This document shows, in pieces, positions 13,850-21,213 of a stretch of 38,623 nucleotides of DNA (positions are counted from its first letter, which is position 1; the number at the start of each line of letters is the position of its first letter). Both the position numbers and the translations under genes were made by a program. Source of the stretch: Catenulispora sp. (GTDB lineage Bacteria; Actinomycetota; Actinomycetes; Streptomycetales; Catenulisporaceae); the NCBI GenBank assembly GCA_013361685.1, contig JABFXP010000192.1:1-38623 (forward strand), written 5' to 3'. Under the pieces are notes generated by a model that did not search any database, was not told the DNA's origin, and was given only the letters and a program-made list of their open reading frames with translations.

Positions 13850-15349
13850 GTGAGCAACCCGCTCGAAGACACCACCAAGGAGACCCTCTCCGCGATCAGC
13901 AAGGCCCAGACGACCGGCATCACCACCGGTACGGGCATCACCAGCTACGACCTGTCGCCGCTGGTCACGCTGATCCCCGTGGTCACGCCGTTCCGGGACC
14001 GCGTCGCCCGCACCAAGAGCCCCGACGGTAACAAGTACGCCGTGTGGCGCGCGATCATGAACGCGACGAACGCGCAGCCCGACCCGGCCATCCCCTTCGA
14101 CTACGCCGCCAACGAAGTCATCTTCAACGAGCAGGACTTCCAGGCCGCCTACAAGGGCACCGGCATGGCCGGCATGGTCACCCAGGACGCCTACGACCTG
14201 GCCACCGGATACGACGACCCCTACGCCACCGCCACGTTCAACGTCCTGAACCAGGTGCTGATCGGCGACGACCGCAAGCTGCTCGGGGCGCAGAGCTTCG
14301 CGCTCGCGCGCCCGGCCGCGCCGACCCTGACCCAGAAGACCACCGGCGGCACCATCCCCGCCACCACCACCGTGTACGTCGGCGTCGCCGCCCGCACCGG
14401 CTCCGGCTACTACTACGGCAGCGGCAACAGCCAGGGCAACAGCGCGTCCGGCGCGTCCGGCGCCGGCTCCACCAACTCGGTCACCGCGACCGTCCCCTCC
14501 GTCCGCGGCGCTGTCTGCTACGACTGGTTCCAGTCCGCGAACGGCACGACCTGGTACTACTACACGACCACCACGGTCAACACGGTCACCATGACCTCGG
14601 TCATCAGCAGCAACAACGCGCTGCCGACCGGAACCGCCGTCCCGGACCTGACCAGCACCTGGAAGGGCACCGCCAACACGGTCCCCACTTTCAACGCTGC
14701 CGCCGACAACGGCTCCGCGAACGCCGCGGACTACGACGGGCTCCTCGCCTCCCTCGCTGGCGACTACAACGGCACCGGCCAGTGGGTCCAGCCCGGCACC
14801 GGCACCGCCAACCCCTCAATCAACAACTCCCTCGACGGGGCCGCGCTCACCCTGGCCGGCGGTAGCGTCACCGAGATCGAGAACCTCCTGTTCCTGCCCC
14901 TGTGGCAGCAGGTCAAGTGCTCCCCGACCGCGCTCATGATGAACGCGGCGCAGGCGCAGGAGATCGCCAACCTCGTCCTCGGCTCCAGCAGCGCCACCAC
15001 GTTCCTGAACACCGACTCCAGCGGCCGCATCTCCGTGACCGCGGGTGGCCGCGTCGGCGAGCTCGTCAACGCCCCCGCTGGCGGCGTGACCGTACCGATC
15101 GAGGTCCACGTGTCCCTGCCGCCCGGCACGATCGTGGCCCGCACCGACAGGGTCCCGTTCCCGCAGGCCAACATCTCCAGCGTGCTGGAGTACCGGGCGC
15201 TGCGCGACATGGTGCAGTTCGACTACGGCATCAACCGCATCGCCAACACCAGCGGCGGCGGTCCGAGGCGCGAGTTCGAGATAAAATCAATGGGCGCGTT
15301 CTGTAATAAGGCACCGGTCGCGATGGCCGCCCTTCAAAACGTGGCCTAA
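13850..15349 (+). CDS. Major capsid protein, HK97-type with Ig-like insertion (499 aa)
   Basis: Forms the icosahedral shell. An N-terminal arm and the VTLIPVVTPFRDRVAR segment are followed by conserved P-domain and E-loop-like regions. The C-terminal part (VTEIENLLFLPLWQQVKCSP, IEVHVSLPPGTIVARTD, VLEYRALRDMVQFDYGINR) fits HK97-fold actinophage capsid proteins. Residues ~156-263 are a Thr/Ser/Tyr-rich beta domain (VYVGVAARTGSGYYYGSGN ... YDWFQSANGTTWYYY), likely an Ig/fibronectin-type insertion exposed on the shell. The GTG has AGGAGG at 13838-13843. The last 25 codons contain several A/T-ending codons (ATA AAA TCA, TGT AAT) unlike the rest, next to an HNH gene. Confidence 0.85.
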   Translation: MSNPLEDTTKETLSAISKAQTTGITTGTGITSYDLSPLVTLIPVVTPFRDRVARTKSPDGNKYAVWRAIMNATNAQPDPAIPFDYAANEVIFNEQDFQAAYKGTGMAGMVTQDAYDLATGYDDPYATATFNVLNQVLIGDDRKLLGAQSFALARPAAPTLTQKTTGGTIPATTTVYVGVAARTGSGYYYGSGNSQGNSASGASGAGSTNSVTATVPSVRGAVCYDWFQSANGTTWYYYTTTTVNTVTMTSVISSNNALPTGTAVPDLTSTWKGTANTVPTFNAAADNGSANAADYDGLLASLAGDYNGTGQWVQPGTGTANPSINNSLDGAALTLAGGSVTEIENLLFLPLWQQVKCSPTALMMNAAQAQEIANLVLGSSSATTFLNTDSSGRISVTAGGRVGELVNAPAGGVTVPIEVHVSLPPGTIVARTDRVPFPQANISSVLEYRALRDMVQFDYGINRIANTSGGGPRREFEIKSMGAFCNKAPVAMAALQNVA

Positions 15350-15426
15350 CCTGCCTGTTTGATCTTAGCGATACGCCGAATCTGGTACCCTGTTAGTAAT
15401 CGGACTCGATTCCTACAGGGGCCTAC

Positions 15427-16413
15427 GTGACCATTCGGCGCGGCGATCCGTGCACCATCCCCGACTGCGGCAAGCCCGTCATGGGTCGGGGATGGTGCTC
15501 CCGGCACTACGGGATCTGGCGGAAGTTCGGCGACCCGCTTCATCCGGTGCGCAAGTATGAGCGGCGAGATGGGGAGTGCTCCGAGTCTGGATGCACCAAT
15601 AAGCTCAACCGCAACGGAATGTGCCACAAGCACGCGACCCGCATGGAGCGGTACGGCACAACGATGGAGCCCTATGAGCGCCGGTTCTGGGCATCGGTGG
15701 ACCGCCGCGGCGAAGATCAGTGCTGGCCGTGGATGGGGGTTCTCCAGAGCAACGGCTATGGGATGTACGGGTCGATCGGTTCGCGTCTGGCGCATCGTAT
15801 TGCCTACCGCCTGACGGCGGGCCCCATACCGGAGGGTCTGGTCCTCGACCACCTCTGCCATACCCGGGACCGGTCCTGTGCTGACAATGCCAACTGCCCG
15901 CACCGCCGTTGCGTGAACCCCACGCACTTGGAGCCCGTTACTCGCCGGGAGAACATCGCCCGGGGACGTGGCGGTGACTCTTGGGGGTACGCTCGACCAC
16001 AGAGCAAGCCCAGGGCGGAGAAGCCGACCGTCTGCACCAACGGATGTAACCGGCCGCTCTACAAGAGGGACCTCTGCCGCCCGTGCTACCGAAAGTGGCT
16101 TAAGGACCCTGCTGTTGAGCGACCCTCGCAGCGGACCCCAGAGCAACGGTTCTGGGCAAAGGTGAGGAAGACCGACACCTGCTGGCTCTGGACAGCGAGC
16201 ATCAACCGTCACACTGGGTACGCCAGGTTCGGCGTGCGCCATGGCGAGATGGTCGACGGACATCGGTACTCGTACCTTCTTCACCACGGTGCGATCCCCG
16301 AGAAGCACGACGTGCACCACACGTGCCATGTGCGACACTGCGTCAACCCGGCCCATCTGGAAGCTGTGACCCGGGCCGAGAATCTGCGACAACGCAAAGT
16401 GCGTCGCTCCTGA
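15427..16413 (+). CDS. Tandem HNH homing-type endonuclease with zinc knuckles (328 aa)
   Basis: A free-standing mobile endonuclease. Two HNH domains repeat in tandem. The first (about residues 85-180) runs from RRFWASVDRRG to the core GLVLDHLCH ... CVNPTHLEPVTRRENIARG. The second (about 235-325) runs from QRFWAKVRKTDTCWLW to DVHHTCHVRHCVNPAHLEAVTRAENL. Three Cys/His knuckles, CTIPDCGKPVMGRGWCSRHY, CSESGCTN...MCHKH and CTNGCNRPLYKRDLCRPCY, precede or separate them and likely bind DNA through zinc. The GTG start at 15427 has a weak AGGGG. The gene interrupts the head module after the capsid gene, the classic place for a homing endonuclease. It is more AT-rich than its neighbours, indicating later arrival. 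Confidence 0.85.
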   Translation: MTIRRGDPCTIPDCGKPVMGRGWCSRHYGIWRKFGDPLHPVRKYERRDGECSESGCTNKLNRNGMCHKHATRMERYGTTMEPYERRFWASVDRRGEDQCWPWMGVLQSNGYGMYGSIGSRLAHRIAYRLTAGPIPEGLVLDHLCHTRDRSCADNANCPHRRCVNPTHLEPVTRRENIARGRGGDSWGYARPQSKPRAEKPTVCTNGCNRPLYKRDLCRPCYRKWLKDPAVERPSQRTPEQRFWAKVRKTDTCWLWTASINRHTGYARFGVRHGEMVDGHRYSYLLHHGAIPEKHDVHHTCHVRHCVNPAHLEAVTRAENLRQRKVRRS

Positions 16414-16429
16414 CCTGCCACGTTGTGAG

Positions 16430-16463
16430 GGCCGAGGGTTCCGTACTCTCGGCCTCTCGCTTT
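16430..16463 (+). terminator. Hairpin after HNH gene
   Basis: GGCCGAG (16430-16436) pairs with CTCGGCC (16448-16454) around an 11-base loop, then TCTCGCTTT. It is 16 bases after the endonuclease stop and is a likely terminator. Confidence 0.6.
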
Positions 16464-16472
16464 CCCCCGATC

Positions 16473-16514
16473 GTCCTGCGGGGGCGGTACCGCTCCAGGC
16501 CGTCCCCGCAGGAC
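16473..16514. repeat. 11-bp inverted repeat with nested palindrome
   Basis: GTCCTGCGGGG (16473-16483) pairs perfectly with CCCCGCAGGAC (16504-16514). The 20-base interval contains the perfect palindrome GCGGTACCGC (16484-16493). It could be a second terminator, a protein-binding site or an mRNA-stabilising hairpin in front of the 16543 gene. Confidence 0.6.
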
Positions 16515-16542
16515 CACCCATCCCTCGACAAGGAGAGCCGCT

Positions 16543-16893
16543 ATGCGCCTCTACACGCGCACGGGCGCATCAGCGCTCGACCACCCCGAATACGGGCACT
16601 TCGATGCCGACGAGAACGGCGGCTTCGACTTCCCCGACCCGCTCAGCGACGAACTACACCGCTTCCACGCCGGCGGGCGGCCGATGTGGGAGACCGACGT
16701 GGAGCGGCAGAACCGGCTGCTCGCGGAGGAGATGGAGCGCCGCCGGGATCCCGCGACGCTCATGGACGCGGTGCAGCAGCTCGTGAACGCCGCGAGGACG
16801 GTGTCCGAGCCGGCATCGGCCAAGCCTCCGGCGGAGACCAAGCCGCCGGTGAAGCGGACCACAAAACGCGCAGCCACGCACCCCGCCGAGTAG
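16543..16893 (+). CDS. Hypothetical head protein (116 aa)
   Basis: Role not established. An N-terminal acidic, Gly/Asp-rich part (residues 12-40, DHPEYGHFDADENGGFDFPD) is followed by a helix of charged residues (TDVERQNRLLAEEMERRRD, about residues 50-70) and a Lys/Pro-rich disordered tail. Small proteins of this kind are often found between the major capsid gene and the first head-tail connector in actinobacterial siphoviruses. The ATG has AAGGAGA upstream. Its nearest transcription signals are the hairpins at 16430 and 16473, so it may be read from a promoter upstream of the capsid genes. Confidence 0.6.
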   Translation: MRLYTRTGASALDHPEYGHFDADENGGFDFPDPLSDELHRFHAGGRPMWETDVERQNRLLAEEMERRRDPATLMDAVQQLVNAARTVSEPASAKPPAETKPPVKRTTKRAATHPAE

Positions 16894-16945
16894 CCCGCGA
16901 GAGCGGTTGACCAGCCCAGTCCAGCAGTCGAGGGGGTGATGTGCG

Positions 16946-17890
16946 ATGCCCTCGGGGACGCCCTACATTACGCAGGGGCTGCTCACCTCGGCTCCGACAG
17001 GGGTGTCGTGGAAGATCATTCCGGCCCCTGGCTCGACCACGGCGGAGCAGACGGCAGAGATCAACAACGTCTGCTGGCGTGCCACCAGCATCGTCGACAC
17101 CTACTGCAACCAGGTGATCAGGGCGACGGTCGACAACGAGACCCTGACGGGGCCGGGGGCATCGCGGGTGGCTGTGCAGCAGGGCACCTGTAACGGCTTG
17201 CTGGTGATGCGGCGCTGGCCGGTGACACAAGTGCTGGCGATCCAGACCTCGTTGAACCGCGACTTTCCGCGGGCGTGGTCGACGGTCCCGGCTGGCCAGT
17301 ACGACATCGAGCACCCGCTGATCAACCAGTACACGGACACCGCGTCGGCTACGAGCCCGGACGGCGGGGCGTCGATTCTGGTGGCCCCGGGCTATGTGAC
17401 GTGGGCCTATGGGCGGAATGGTCAGCGGATCCTGGTGTCCTACGTGAACGGCTGGCCGCACACGAGCCTGACGCAGGCCGCGGCGGCGGGGGACACGGTG
17501 CTGCGCGTCGATGACGTGACTGGCTGGACTGGGGCGCAGGGTTTCGCCTACGACGGGGCCGGCACCGAGCCGGTGAGTGTTCTGTCCGTGGCCGCCACGA
17601 CGCCACTGCAACTGCCGAACGGGGTGGGCACGGCACAGTCGGGGCCGGGCACGGTCACCCTGTCGGCACCGCTGGCCTACCCGCACGCCGCCGGCGTGGT
17701 CGTCTCGTCGCTGCCCGCGAACGTCATCTGGGCTGCCGCGCTGGCCGCGGCGAGCCAGGCACTGTCCGCCGGGTTCACCTCGATCTCGGTTCAGAACATC
17801 TCCGGCAGCCTCACCGAGGGCGGCAAGGGTGTCGAAGACATGGTCACGGAGTACGAGGTGCTGCTGGAGCCGTACCGCAGGATCGTCTGA
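16946..17890 (+). CDS. Head-tail connector/adaptor protein (314 aa)
   Basis: Likely the adaptor ring that binds under the portal. Its helical N-terminal part (TTAEQTAEINNVCWRATSIV ... CNQVIRATVDNETLTGPG) fits the gp6/gp15-type adaptor pattern. It then has a beta-rich insertion (AAAGDTVLRVDDVTGWTGAQ ... PVSVLSVAATTPLQL), a domain resembling a small beta-barrel, and a helical C-terminus (VIWAAALAAASQAL ... EDMVTEYEVLLEPYRRIV) that closes the fold. The length is greater than typical 100-residue adaptors because of the central beta insertion. The ATG follows AGGGGG at about 16931. It lies between the head genes and the tail terminator in the normal siphovirus order. Confidence 0.65.
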   Translation: MPSGTPYITQGLLTSAPTGVSWKIIPAPGSTTAEQTAEINNVCWRATSIVDTYCNQVIRATVDNETLTGPGASRVAVQQGTCNGLLVMRRWPVTQVLAIQTSLNRDFPRAWSTVPAGQYDIEHPLINQYTDTASATSPDGGASILVAPGYVTWAYGRNGQRILVSYVNGWPHTSLTQAAAAGDTVLRVDDVTGWTGAQGFAYDGAGTEPVSVLSVAATTPLQLPNGVGTAQSGPGTVTLSAPLAYPHAAGVVVSSLPANVIWAAALAAASQALSAGFTSISVQNISGSLTEGGKGVEDMVTEYEVLLEPYRRIV

Positions 17891-17900
17891 GGAGGCCGCC

Positions 17901-18047
17901 ATGGCCCGTAAACGCACGCACCGCCGTGCCGCGCACGCCAAGATGCGCAGCACCAAGGGTCGCCATCACACGGTGAAGCACCAGGCCGACAAGCACGCTG
18001 GGCGCAAGTTGAAGGTCCGCATCGTGAACGCGCCGAAAGCCTGGTAA
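17901..18047 (+). CDS. Very basic 48-aa protein
   Basis: A tiny, extremely basic protein. It has eight Lys, eight Arg and six His in 48 residues and only one acidic residue (Asp30); it starts MARKRTHRRAAHAKMRSTKG. The start is clear because GAGGAGG lies at 17889-17895. Composition alone suggests binding to DNA, RNA or an acidic protein surface. It sits between the adaptor and the tail terminator genes, ten bases after the former. It may be a virion protein that contacts packaged DNA at the neck, or a small assembly factor. It is easily missed because it is under 60 residues. Confidence 0.65.
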   Translation: MARKRTHRRAAHAKMRSTKGRHHTVKHQADKHAGRKLKVRIVNAPKAW

Positions 18048-18084
18048 CCGACCCGTCACCGAGGCCGGGTGAGGGGGCGACGCG

Positions 18085-18615
18085 GTGCCACTGAACAGCC
18101 TGCAGCTTTACGCCCACAGCATCATCAACGGCCTGGTCGTCCCGAGCCTGACGGAGCCATTGCAGGCTTACGTCACCCCGCCCATGGTGGAGGACTTGGA
18201 TGGCCCGCGCGTCTACGTGTGGGGCGGGCGGTTGCGCGGCAGACGGCAGACCGCGCCGCGTGGCCCCGCCGGGCAGGCGGGGTTCAAGCGCTTGGACTGG
18301 GTCATCGACGTGTTCGTGCACTATCTGACGACCCCGGACTCGGCGGACATAGACCAGCAGTTTCCTCTGATCGTGGACGCCATCATGGCCGCCACATGGG
18401 CTGTCGAAATGCCGCTGATCATCGACTCGCAGGGGCAGCGGATCCCCACGGGCACGGGCGCCACGCAGAACCTCCCGGCGGGCGCCTCCCAGATCCTCTC
18501 CATCGGCGAGGACTTCGAACTGGAGTATCCGCCAGAACGCAGCCCCGCCAACCTGCGGATGCTCTACTACACGTGCCGTATCGGCCTGGACATCTACGAG
18601 GCGGTGCAGGCATGA
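18085..18615 (+). CDS. Tail terminator / head-closure protein (176 aa)
   Basis: Likely a neck or tail-terminator protein. The N-terminal helix (LNSLQLYAHSIINGLVV) is followed by beta strands (RVYVWGGRLRG, DWVIDVFVHYLTTPDSADID), a helix QFPLIVDAIMAATWAVEMPL, a flexible loop, and final strands (ILSIGEDFELEYPPERS, MLYYTCRIGLDIYEAVQA). This alpha/beta order and the strand ending in IGLDIYE match the gpU/gp17-type tail terminator fold. The GTG has GAGGGGG a few bases upstream. It overlaps the next gene by four bases (ATGA), so stoichiometry is probably coupled. Head-closure protein is the main alternative. Confidence 0.55.
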   Translation: MPLNSLQLYAHSIINGLVVPSLTEPLQAYVTPPMVEDLDGPRVYVWGGRLRGRRQTAPRGPAGQAGFKRLDWVIDVFVHYLTTPDSADIDQQFPLIVDAIMAATWAVEMPLIIDSQGQRIPTGTGATQNLPAGASQILSIGEDFELEYPPERSPANLRMLYYTCRIGLDIYEAVQA

Positions 18616-19064
18616 GCATCCGGGTCCAGGTCTCCGGCTACAGCCGGCCCCCGTTTCGCCGTTTCACCTTCCCCCGCGAGGCCCGCCGGTGGGTGGTCGA
18701 GGTCGGCCCCGTGGTGCGGGAGACCCTGAAACGGGAAGCGCCCGTCGGCAAGGGGCCGACGGCGGGGAAGCTGCGGGACTCCATCGACTACACGTCCCGG
18801 GTCGGCACCAACAGTGCCCAGATGACCTTCAGTACGCGCGTGCCCTACGCGAAGTACGTGCTGGACGGCACCCGGCCGCACGTCATCCGAGCCCGCAACG
18901 CGCGTGTCCTGCATTGGACCGACGCCTCCGGGGACCGCTTCGCCCGCGTCGTCAACCACCCCGGCACCCGGCCGAATCCGTTCCCGACGCGCGCCGTGCG
19001 GCCCCTGCTACCGGTCATTCAACGCCGCTTCAAAGAGATCACCCAGACGAGTCTGAGGGGCTAG
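18612..19064 (+). CDS. HK97 gp10-like tail completion protein (150 aa)
   Basis: Head-tail joining protein. The family signature is the C-terminal RPHVIRARNARVLHW, then FARVVNHPGTRPNPF (about residues 95-125), preceded by a helix that leads into KREAPVGKGPTAGKLRDSI. HK97 gp10-family proteins help complete the neck after tail assembly. The start overlaps the preceding stop (ATGA at 18612-18615), so the gene probably relies on translational coupling. A short Gly/Arg/Thr-rich end (ITQTSLRG) is followed two bases later by the next gene. Confidence 0.75.
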   Translation: MSIRVQVSGYSRPPFRRFTFPREARRWVVEVGPVVRETLKREAPVGKGPTAGKLRDSIDYTSRVGTNSAQMTFSTRVPYAKYVLDGTRPHVIRARNARVLHWTDASGDRFARVVNHPGTRPNPFPTRAVRPLLPVIQRRFKEITQTSLRG

Positions 19065-19066
19065 CC

Positions 19067-19336
19067 GTGCTACTCCGCTACACCGGCAGTACGCCGGTCA
19101 CGTTCACGCGTCCCGGCGTCGAGGCCGAGCCCGGCGGCACCTTCGAGGTCCCCGATGACGAGGCAGCCGGCTTCCTCGCCCGTGCCGACATCGAGGCCGC
19201 GCCCGACGAGAACCTGCCGACGGACAAAGCCCCGCGCGGGAAGCGCGCCGCGAAGACCACTGACCCCGAGACTCCCTCCGCCGGCGACGGCGCCACTCCT
19301 GCCGGCCAGGTGCCGGACCCGACCGACACCCCGTAG
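19067..19336 (+). CDS. Small neck/tail-associated protein (89 aa)
   Basis: Role unclear. Residues 1-45 make a small beta domain (LLRYTGSTPVTFTRPGVEAE, PGGTFEVPDDEAAGFLARAD). The pattern 'strand - PG - strand - vpde-a-.LL' is common in short phage neck or decoration proteins. The remaining half is Lys/Pro/Thr/Asp-rich and disordered. The GTG start follows GAGGGG at 19056. It sits between the gp10-like protein and the tail tube, ten bases before the latter. A minor tail-assembly protein is the best guess. Confidence 0.6.
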   Translation: MLLRYTGSTPVTFTRPGVEAEPGGTFEVPDDEAAGFLARADIEAAPDENLPTDKAPRGKRAAKTTDPETPSAGDGATPAGQVPDPTDTP

Positions 19337-19345
19337 GAGACCGCC

Positions 19346-20569
19346 ATGGCGTACCCCACGATCATCGAGCGTCCCGGCAGCCTCAGCGCGACCGGCATCG
19401 CCAAGGAGGCCACCTTCGGCACGCCGGCGGCCGCCACCACCTTCCTCCCGATGTCGGACAATACTGCCGACGAGGACCCCGGGTGGTTCTCGCCGACGCT
19501 GATGCAGAACCTGCGGGACAAGCAGGTCTACAACCTGCAGGGCGAGGCCAAGTACGGCGGGGCGCTCACCGGCCCGATCTTCCCAAGCAACGCGATGGCG
19601 CTGCTTGTCGCGTCGATCGGCGCGGACAACATCGCAGGGGCGGGCATCACCGGATCCACCCCGACGAGTTCCACCACCCTGGCGTCCGGCATCACAGCAG
19701 GTACGAACACCTTCAGCCTCACCTCGGCGACTGGCTACGCGGTCGGGTCGATCATCCAGGCGGACGTGAACGGCGCCGGACCGGTCACCACTGCCGAGTG
19801 CCGGAAGATCCAAACACTGACGGGCACCACTGGCACCGTGGACAGCAACTGGACGTACAACCACCTGTCCGGCGCGGCCGTATCGGTGGTCAACGCGCCG
19901 TTCACGCACATCATCAGCCAGCAGAACACCCTGCCGTCGCTCACGGTCGAGAAGAACATGGGCGGCTTCCAGTCGCTCCAGTTCGCAGGCTGCCGGGTCA
20001 ACAAATTCGACGTCAAGGCCCCCGTGGGCAACACCGCAGTCGAGATGACCGCGGACCTGATGGGGCAGTCCGTCGCCGTCCTGGACAGCCCCACTGCGGT
20101 CACCGTCGCCAACGAGCTGCCGTTCGTGTTCGCCGAAGCGTCGGTCAGCCTCTACGGCGGCGCCCGGGCGGACGCCTCCAACGTGACGGTCACGCTGGAG
20201 AACGGCATCAAGGAGACCTACACCTACAGCGGAAAGCACGGACCGTCCTTCCTCACCCCAGTCACCTTCCACGTCGCCGGCAGCCTCGACGTGGTGTGGA
20301 GCTCCCTGGACGACGCCACCTACGGCGACTGGGCCCGCGCCCACAATCAGACCCTCGGCGCCCTCACCTTCACCCTCGCCCACCCCGCGAGCGCAGGCAC
20401 GATCACGATCAGCCTGCCGCAGATCGCCCTGTCCAAGTACGCGGGCGCCATCAAGGCCGAGGACGTCGTCATGTCGACACTCACATACGAGGCCAGCAGG
20501 CCCCTGTCCGGCGCCTCCCAGTACACGATGCAGGCCACCGTCGCGAACTCGGCCTACATGCCCTACTGA
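19346..20569 (+). CDS. Major tail (tube) protein (407 aa)
   Basis: Polymerises into the tail tube. Motifs typical of actinophage tail tube proteins are the N-terminal TGIAKEATFGTPAAATTFLP, FVFAEASVSLYGGARADASN, and the TYSGKHGPSFLTPVTFHVAG stretch that begins the second half of the beta-barrel. Between about residues 105 and 180 is a Gly/Thr-rich Ig-like or linker insertion (SSTTLASGITAGTNTFSLTS ... TTGTVDSNWTYNHLSGAAV). The length fits the larger members. The ATG follows AGGAGA. It lies just upstream of the two tail chaperone frames, as expected, and a hairpin at 20585 follows. Confidence 0.8.
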   Translation: MAYPTIIERPGSLSATGIAKEATFGTPAAATTFLPMSDNTADEDPGWFSPTLMQNLRDKQVYNLQGEAKYGGALTGPIFPSNAMALLVASIGADNIAGAGITGSTPTSSTTLASGITAGTNTFSLTSATGYAVGSIIQADVNGAGPVTTAECRKIQTLTGTTGTVDSNWTYNHLSGAAVSVVNAPFTHIISQQNTLPSLTVEKNMGGFQSLQFAGCRVNKFDVKAPVGNTAVEMTADLMGQSVAVLDSPTAVTVANELPFVFAEASVSLYGGARADASNVTVTLENGIKETYTYSGKHGPSFLTPVTFHVAGSLDVVWSSLDDATYGDWARAHNQTLGALTFTLAHPASAGTITISLPQIALSKYAGAIKAEDVVMSTLTYEASRPLSGASQYTMQATVANSAYMPY

Positions 20570-20584
20570 CCGCACCCTCACCTG

Positions 20585-20612
20585 GAGTCCCGGAGCCGCT
20601 GGCCCGGGGCTC
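20585..20612 (+). terminator. Hairpin after tail tube gene
   Basis: GAGTCCCGG (20585-20593) pairs with CCGGGGCTC (20604-20612) with one G-T pair, around a 10-base loop. It probably lowers transcription of the chaperone and tape-measure genes relative to the tail tube gene. Confidence 0.6.
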
Positions 20613-20645
20613 TCCCGTGTGCCCGAATTACCTGGAGCAAGCACC

Positions 20646-21107
20646 ATGGGTTTCCTGTCCTCCTACTCTGGCGTCCGCCGCGTCCATCTGGACGACCACT
20701 ACTGGGTCGACCTCAAAGAGCACCTGTCCCAGGGCGCGAAGGAGCGAGGCGACCGCGCGCTGCAGCAGATGCAGATCGTCGATGGCAAACCGCACGTCAC
20801 CCCCGACGTTGTGGAGTTCCGTCAGCAGCTCGTCCTCGCGAGCATCGCCGACTGGAATCTGGACGACGACAACGGGCAGGTCTGGCCGATCAGCATGCAG
20901 TCCGTGAAGCGGCTGCCTGTCGCTGTGTTCGACCGCCTGTGGGGCGTGGTCGACGAGACGAACAAGCCCCCGACGACGGCGGAGCGGGCCCAGTTTCCTG
21001 AAGGAACTGTCCGGGGCGATCCGGATGAGGACCCCGGGGCCACCGGCCCTGTCGAGGTTCAGTCTCCGGCAGCAGTTCTGGCAGCGCGTGGGGATGACGT
21101 GGGCTGA
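20646..21107 (+). CDS. Tail assembly chaperone, short form (gpG-like, 153 aa)
   Basis: Chaperone that coats the tape measure during tail assembly. It is a helical/acidic protein: VRRVHLDDHYWVDLKEHLSQ, then MQIVDGKPHVTPDVVEFRQQ, VLASIADWNLDDDNGQVWPI and KRLPVAVFDRLWGVVDETNK. These pieces match the alpha-helical gpG-type first frame of actinophages. The ATG at 20646 has a GGAG ahead; an upstream in-frame ATG is poorer. Reading to the stop gives a low-complexity PEGTVRGDPDEDPGATGP tail, while a fraction of ribosomes is expected to shift at 20994 into the frame ending at 21213. Confidence 0.8.
   Translation: MGFLSSYSGVRRVHLDDHYWVDLKEHLSQGAKERGDRALQQMQIVDGKPHVTPDVVEFRQQLVLASIADWNLDDDNGQVWPISMQSVKRLPVAVFDRLWGVVDETNKPPTTAERAQFPEGTVRGDPDEDPGATGPVEVQSPAAVLAARGDDVG
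20994..21000 (+). promoter_or_regulatory. Probable +1 programmed frameshift site (TTT CCT to TTC CTG)
   Basis: The zero frame reads CAG TTT CCT GAA. Sliding forward one base turns TTT into TTC, which pairs better with the GAA anticodon of tRNA-Phe, and the next codon becomes CTG, which is common here, instead of CCT, which is rare. TTT is also rare in this DNA. The result would be the fusion ...RAQF-LKELSGAIR..., whose second part is typical of gpT. Confidence 0.6.
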
Positions 21108-21213
21108 TGTCGAGGCGATGCCGGCCCGGGAGTTCGACGACTACTGCTTGATCATCCAACTGATCGTCCGCGAAGAGAACGAGCAGCAAAGGCGGGCGAG
21201 CAGTGGGCGTTGA
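20998..21213 (+). CDS. Tail assembly chaperone second frame (gpT-like part of gpGT)
   Basis: This is the frameshifted second half (71 codons) of the chaperone fusion gpGT; the full product would be about 188 residues. From CTG at 20998 it reads LKELSGAIRMRTPGPPALSR, then FSLRQQFWQRVGMTWADVEA and MPAREFDDYCLIIQLIVREE. This order (FLKELSG, then a Trp-Ala-Asp-Val-Glu-Ala-Met segment) is a recognised actinophage pattern. The frame is +1 relative to the first part. An independent start at the ATG at 21025 has a poor ribosome site, which supports frameshifting over separate initiation. It overlaps the tape-measure start by 11 bases. Confidence 0.7.
   Translation: MKELSGAIRMRTPGPPALSRFSLRQQFWQRVGMTWADVEAMPAREFDDYCLIIQLIVREENEQQRRASSGR

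Noticed and set aside
19070-20647. Leftward 525-codon open frame opposite the tail tube gene
   Set aside because: No recognisable motif; the forward tail tube pattern is clear.
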